Shown: positions 5,190 to 6,348 of the stretch, piece after piece
How positions within the stretch are numbered: the stretch's first letter is position 1
Layout: the number at the start of each line of letters is the position of its first letter
Assembly: GCA_030150315.1 (NCBI GenBank)
Contig: JASLGB010000166.1
Coordinates: 1 to 6,348 of the forward strand
DNA from: Dokdonella sp.
GTDB taxonomy: Bacteria; Pseudomonadota; Gammaproteobacteria; Xanthomonadales; Rhodanobacteraceae
DNA: 6,348 nt
Direction: 5' to 3'
Notes under the pieces: model-generated
Seen by the model: the letters and a program-made list of their open reading frames with translations, nothing else
Database searches by the model: none
What the model was told of the DNA's origin: nothing
Translations under genes and position numbers: made by a program

Positions 5190-6348
5190 ATGCACGACGT
5201 TGCCGTCGAAACGTACAACGACAAGGTTGTCCGCCAGTTCACGATCGCCACCATTGTGTGGGGCATCGTGGGCATGGCGGTCGGCCTGTTCATTGCGGCC
5301 CAGCTGGCCTGGCCCGCGCTCAACTTCGACATTCCATGGCTCAGCTATGGTCGCCTGCGGCCACTGCATACCAATGCGGTGATCTTTGCGTTCGGCGGCT
5401 GCGGGCTGTTCGCCACGGCTTACTACGTGGTGCAGCGCACCTGCCAGGCGCGACTGTTGTCCGACCGCGCCGCCGCCTTCGTGTTCTGGGGCTGGCAGCT
5501 CGTCATCGTCGCGGCGGCCGTGTCGCTGCCGCTCGGCATGTCGCAGGGCAAGGAATACGCCGAACTGATTTGGCCGATCGACGTGCTGATCGCGGCGGTC
5601 TGGGTCACCTATGCGTTCGTGTTCTTCGGCACCATCGTCAAGCGCCGGGTCAAGCACATCTACGTCGCGAACTGGTTCTTCGGCGGCTTCATCCTCACCG
5701 TCGCGGTGCTGCACATCGTCAACAGCCTGGCGTTGCCGGTGTCGCTGACCGAGTCGTATCCGGTCTATTCCGGCGCGGTCGACGCCATGGTGCAGTGGTG
5801 GTACGGCCACAACGCGGTCGGCTTTTTCCTGACCGCCGGCTTCCTCGGCATCATGTACTACTACGTGCCCAAGCAGGCCGGGCGCCCGATCTATTCCTAC
5901 CGCCTGTCGGTGGTGCATTTCTGGGCGCTGATCTCGGTCTACATGTGGGCCGGCCCGCATCACCTGCACTACACGGCGCTGCCCGATTGGGCGCAGTCGC
6001 TGGGCATGGTGTTCTCGCTGATCCTGCTGGCACCAAGCTGGGGCGGCATGATCAACGGCATGATGACCCTGTCGGGTGCGTGGCACAAACTGCGCGACGA
6101 CCCGATCCTGAAGTTCCTGATCGTCTCGCTGTCGTTCTACGGCATGGCGACCTTCGAAGGTCCCATGATGTCGATCAAGACGGTCAACTCGCTGTCGCAC
6201 TACACCGACTGGACCATCGGCCACGTGCACGCCGGTGCACTCGGCTGGGTCGCCTTCATCAGCATCGGTTCGCTGTACTGCATGATTCCGCGCCTGCTCG
6301 GGCTGGAGCGCATGTACTCGACCAAGCTCATCGACCTGCATTTCTGGA
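5190..6348 (+). CDS. ccoN: cbb3-type cytochrome c oxidase subunit I (partial, runs off right edge)
   Basis: The catalytic, haem-copper subunit of the high-affinity cbb3 terminal oxidase in the inner membrane, which reduces oxygen to water and pumps protons. 386 codons are visible without a stop, of about 475 in the family. The ATG at 5190 follows a GGGGGGAA Shine-Dalgarno. Low-spin haem b ligands are His60 (RPLHTNAV) and His347. CuB ligands are His207 (WWYGHNAV), His257 and His258 (AGPHHLHY). The high-spin haem b3 ligand is His345 (GHVHAG). Tyr251, which forms the His-Tyr cross-link in cbb3 enzymes, and Glu323 (TFEGPMMS) are present. As I recall it, these numbers equal those of the Pseudomonas stutzeri enzyme. 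About ten hydrophobic helices are visible. ccoO, ccoQ and ccoP would be expected just beyond the edge. The FNR box at 5107-5120 implies induction under microaerobic conditions. Confidence 0.97.
   Translation, partial: MHDVAVETYNDKVVRQFTIATIVWGIVGMAVGLFIAAQLAWPALNFDIPWLSYGRLRPLHTNAVIFAFGGCGLFATAYYVVQRTCQARLLSDRAAAFVFWGWQLVIVAAAVSLPLGMSQGKEYAELIWPIDVLIAAVWVTYAFVFFGTIVKRRVKHIYVANWFFGGFILTVAVLHIVNSLALPVSLTESYPVYSGAVDAMVQWWYGHNAVGFFLTAGFLGIMYYYVPKQAGRPIYSYRLSVVHFWALISVYMWAGPHHLHYTALPDWAQSLGMVFSLILLAPSWGGMINGMMTLSGAWHKLRDDPILKFLIVSLSFYGMATFEGPMMSIKTVNSLSHYTDWTIGHVHAGALGWVAFISIGSLYCMIPRLLGLERMYSTKLIDLHFW

Noticed and set aside
5169..6341. A 390-codon minus-strand open frame opposite ccoN.
   Set aside because: Its His/Arg/Asp-rich composition is the reverse image of ccoN codons; ccoN is certain from its haem and copper ligands.
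1..6348. A mobile element, defence system or other undescribed multi-gene system.
   Set aside because: All complete genes belong to known families, base composition looks uniform, and no transposase, integrase, direct-repeat array or toxin-antitoxin pair is visible.

Overview
The window reads as chromosomal DNA of a high-GC proteobacterium. An outer-membrane OmpW homologue, an FNR/ANR-type oxygen sensor and a cbb3 oxidase subunit together point to a Gram-negative, respiring gamma- or betaproteobacterium. A Xanthomonadales/Lysobacterales-like organism is my guess, from gene content only and not from any search. No transposase, tRNA, rRNA, CRISPR array or phage gene is visible.

Left part (1-1293): the N-terminal 71 codons of a minus-strand membrane protein run off the left edge. 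Next comes a complete minus-strand alpha/beta hydrolase (313-1020). A 273-bp divergent spacer follows, with two strong inverted repeats ahead of the next gene.

Centre (1294-3483): a stand-alone translation factor GTPase of the EF-G-like 'EF-G2' type, not in a ribosomal-protein operon and with the usual G3 histidine replaced by phenylalanine. It converges on ompW; the 141-bp spacer between them carries two perfect hairpins.

Right part (3484-6348): an oxygen-responsive cluster. ompW (minus) is divergent from an fnr/anr regulator (plus), which is followed by ccoN (plus), the catalytic subunit of cbb3 cytochrome c oxidase, cut by the right edge. Two FNR-type boxes of identical half-sites, TTGAC-N4-ATCAA, lie upstream of ompW and ccoN, each about 42 bp from the start point predicted from a -10-like hexamer. 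The regulator has all four expected cluster cysteines and the FNR recognition-helix residues. The likely logic is that the regulator senses low oxygen and switches on both the high-affinity oxidase and OmpW.

I see no convincing undescribed system. The points worth a second look are the regulatory architecture of the FNR cluster, the structured EF-G2 leader, the altered EF-G2 G domain and the unidentified gene at the left edge. All intergenic stretches are shorter than 300 bp.
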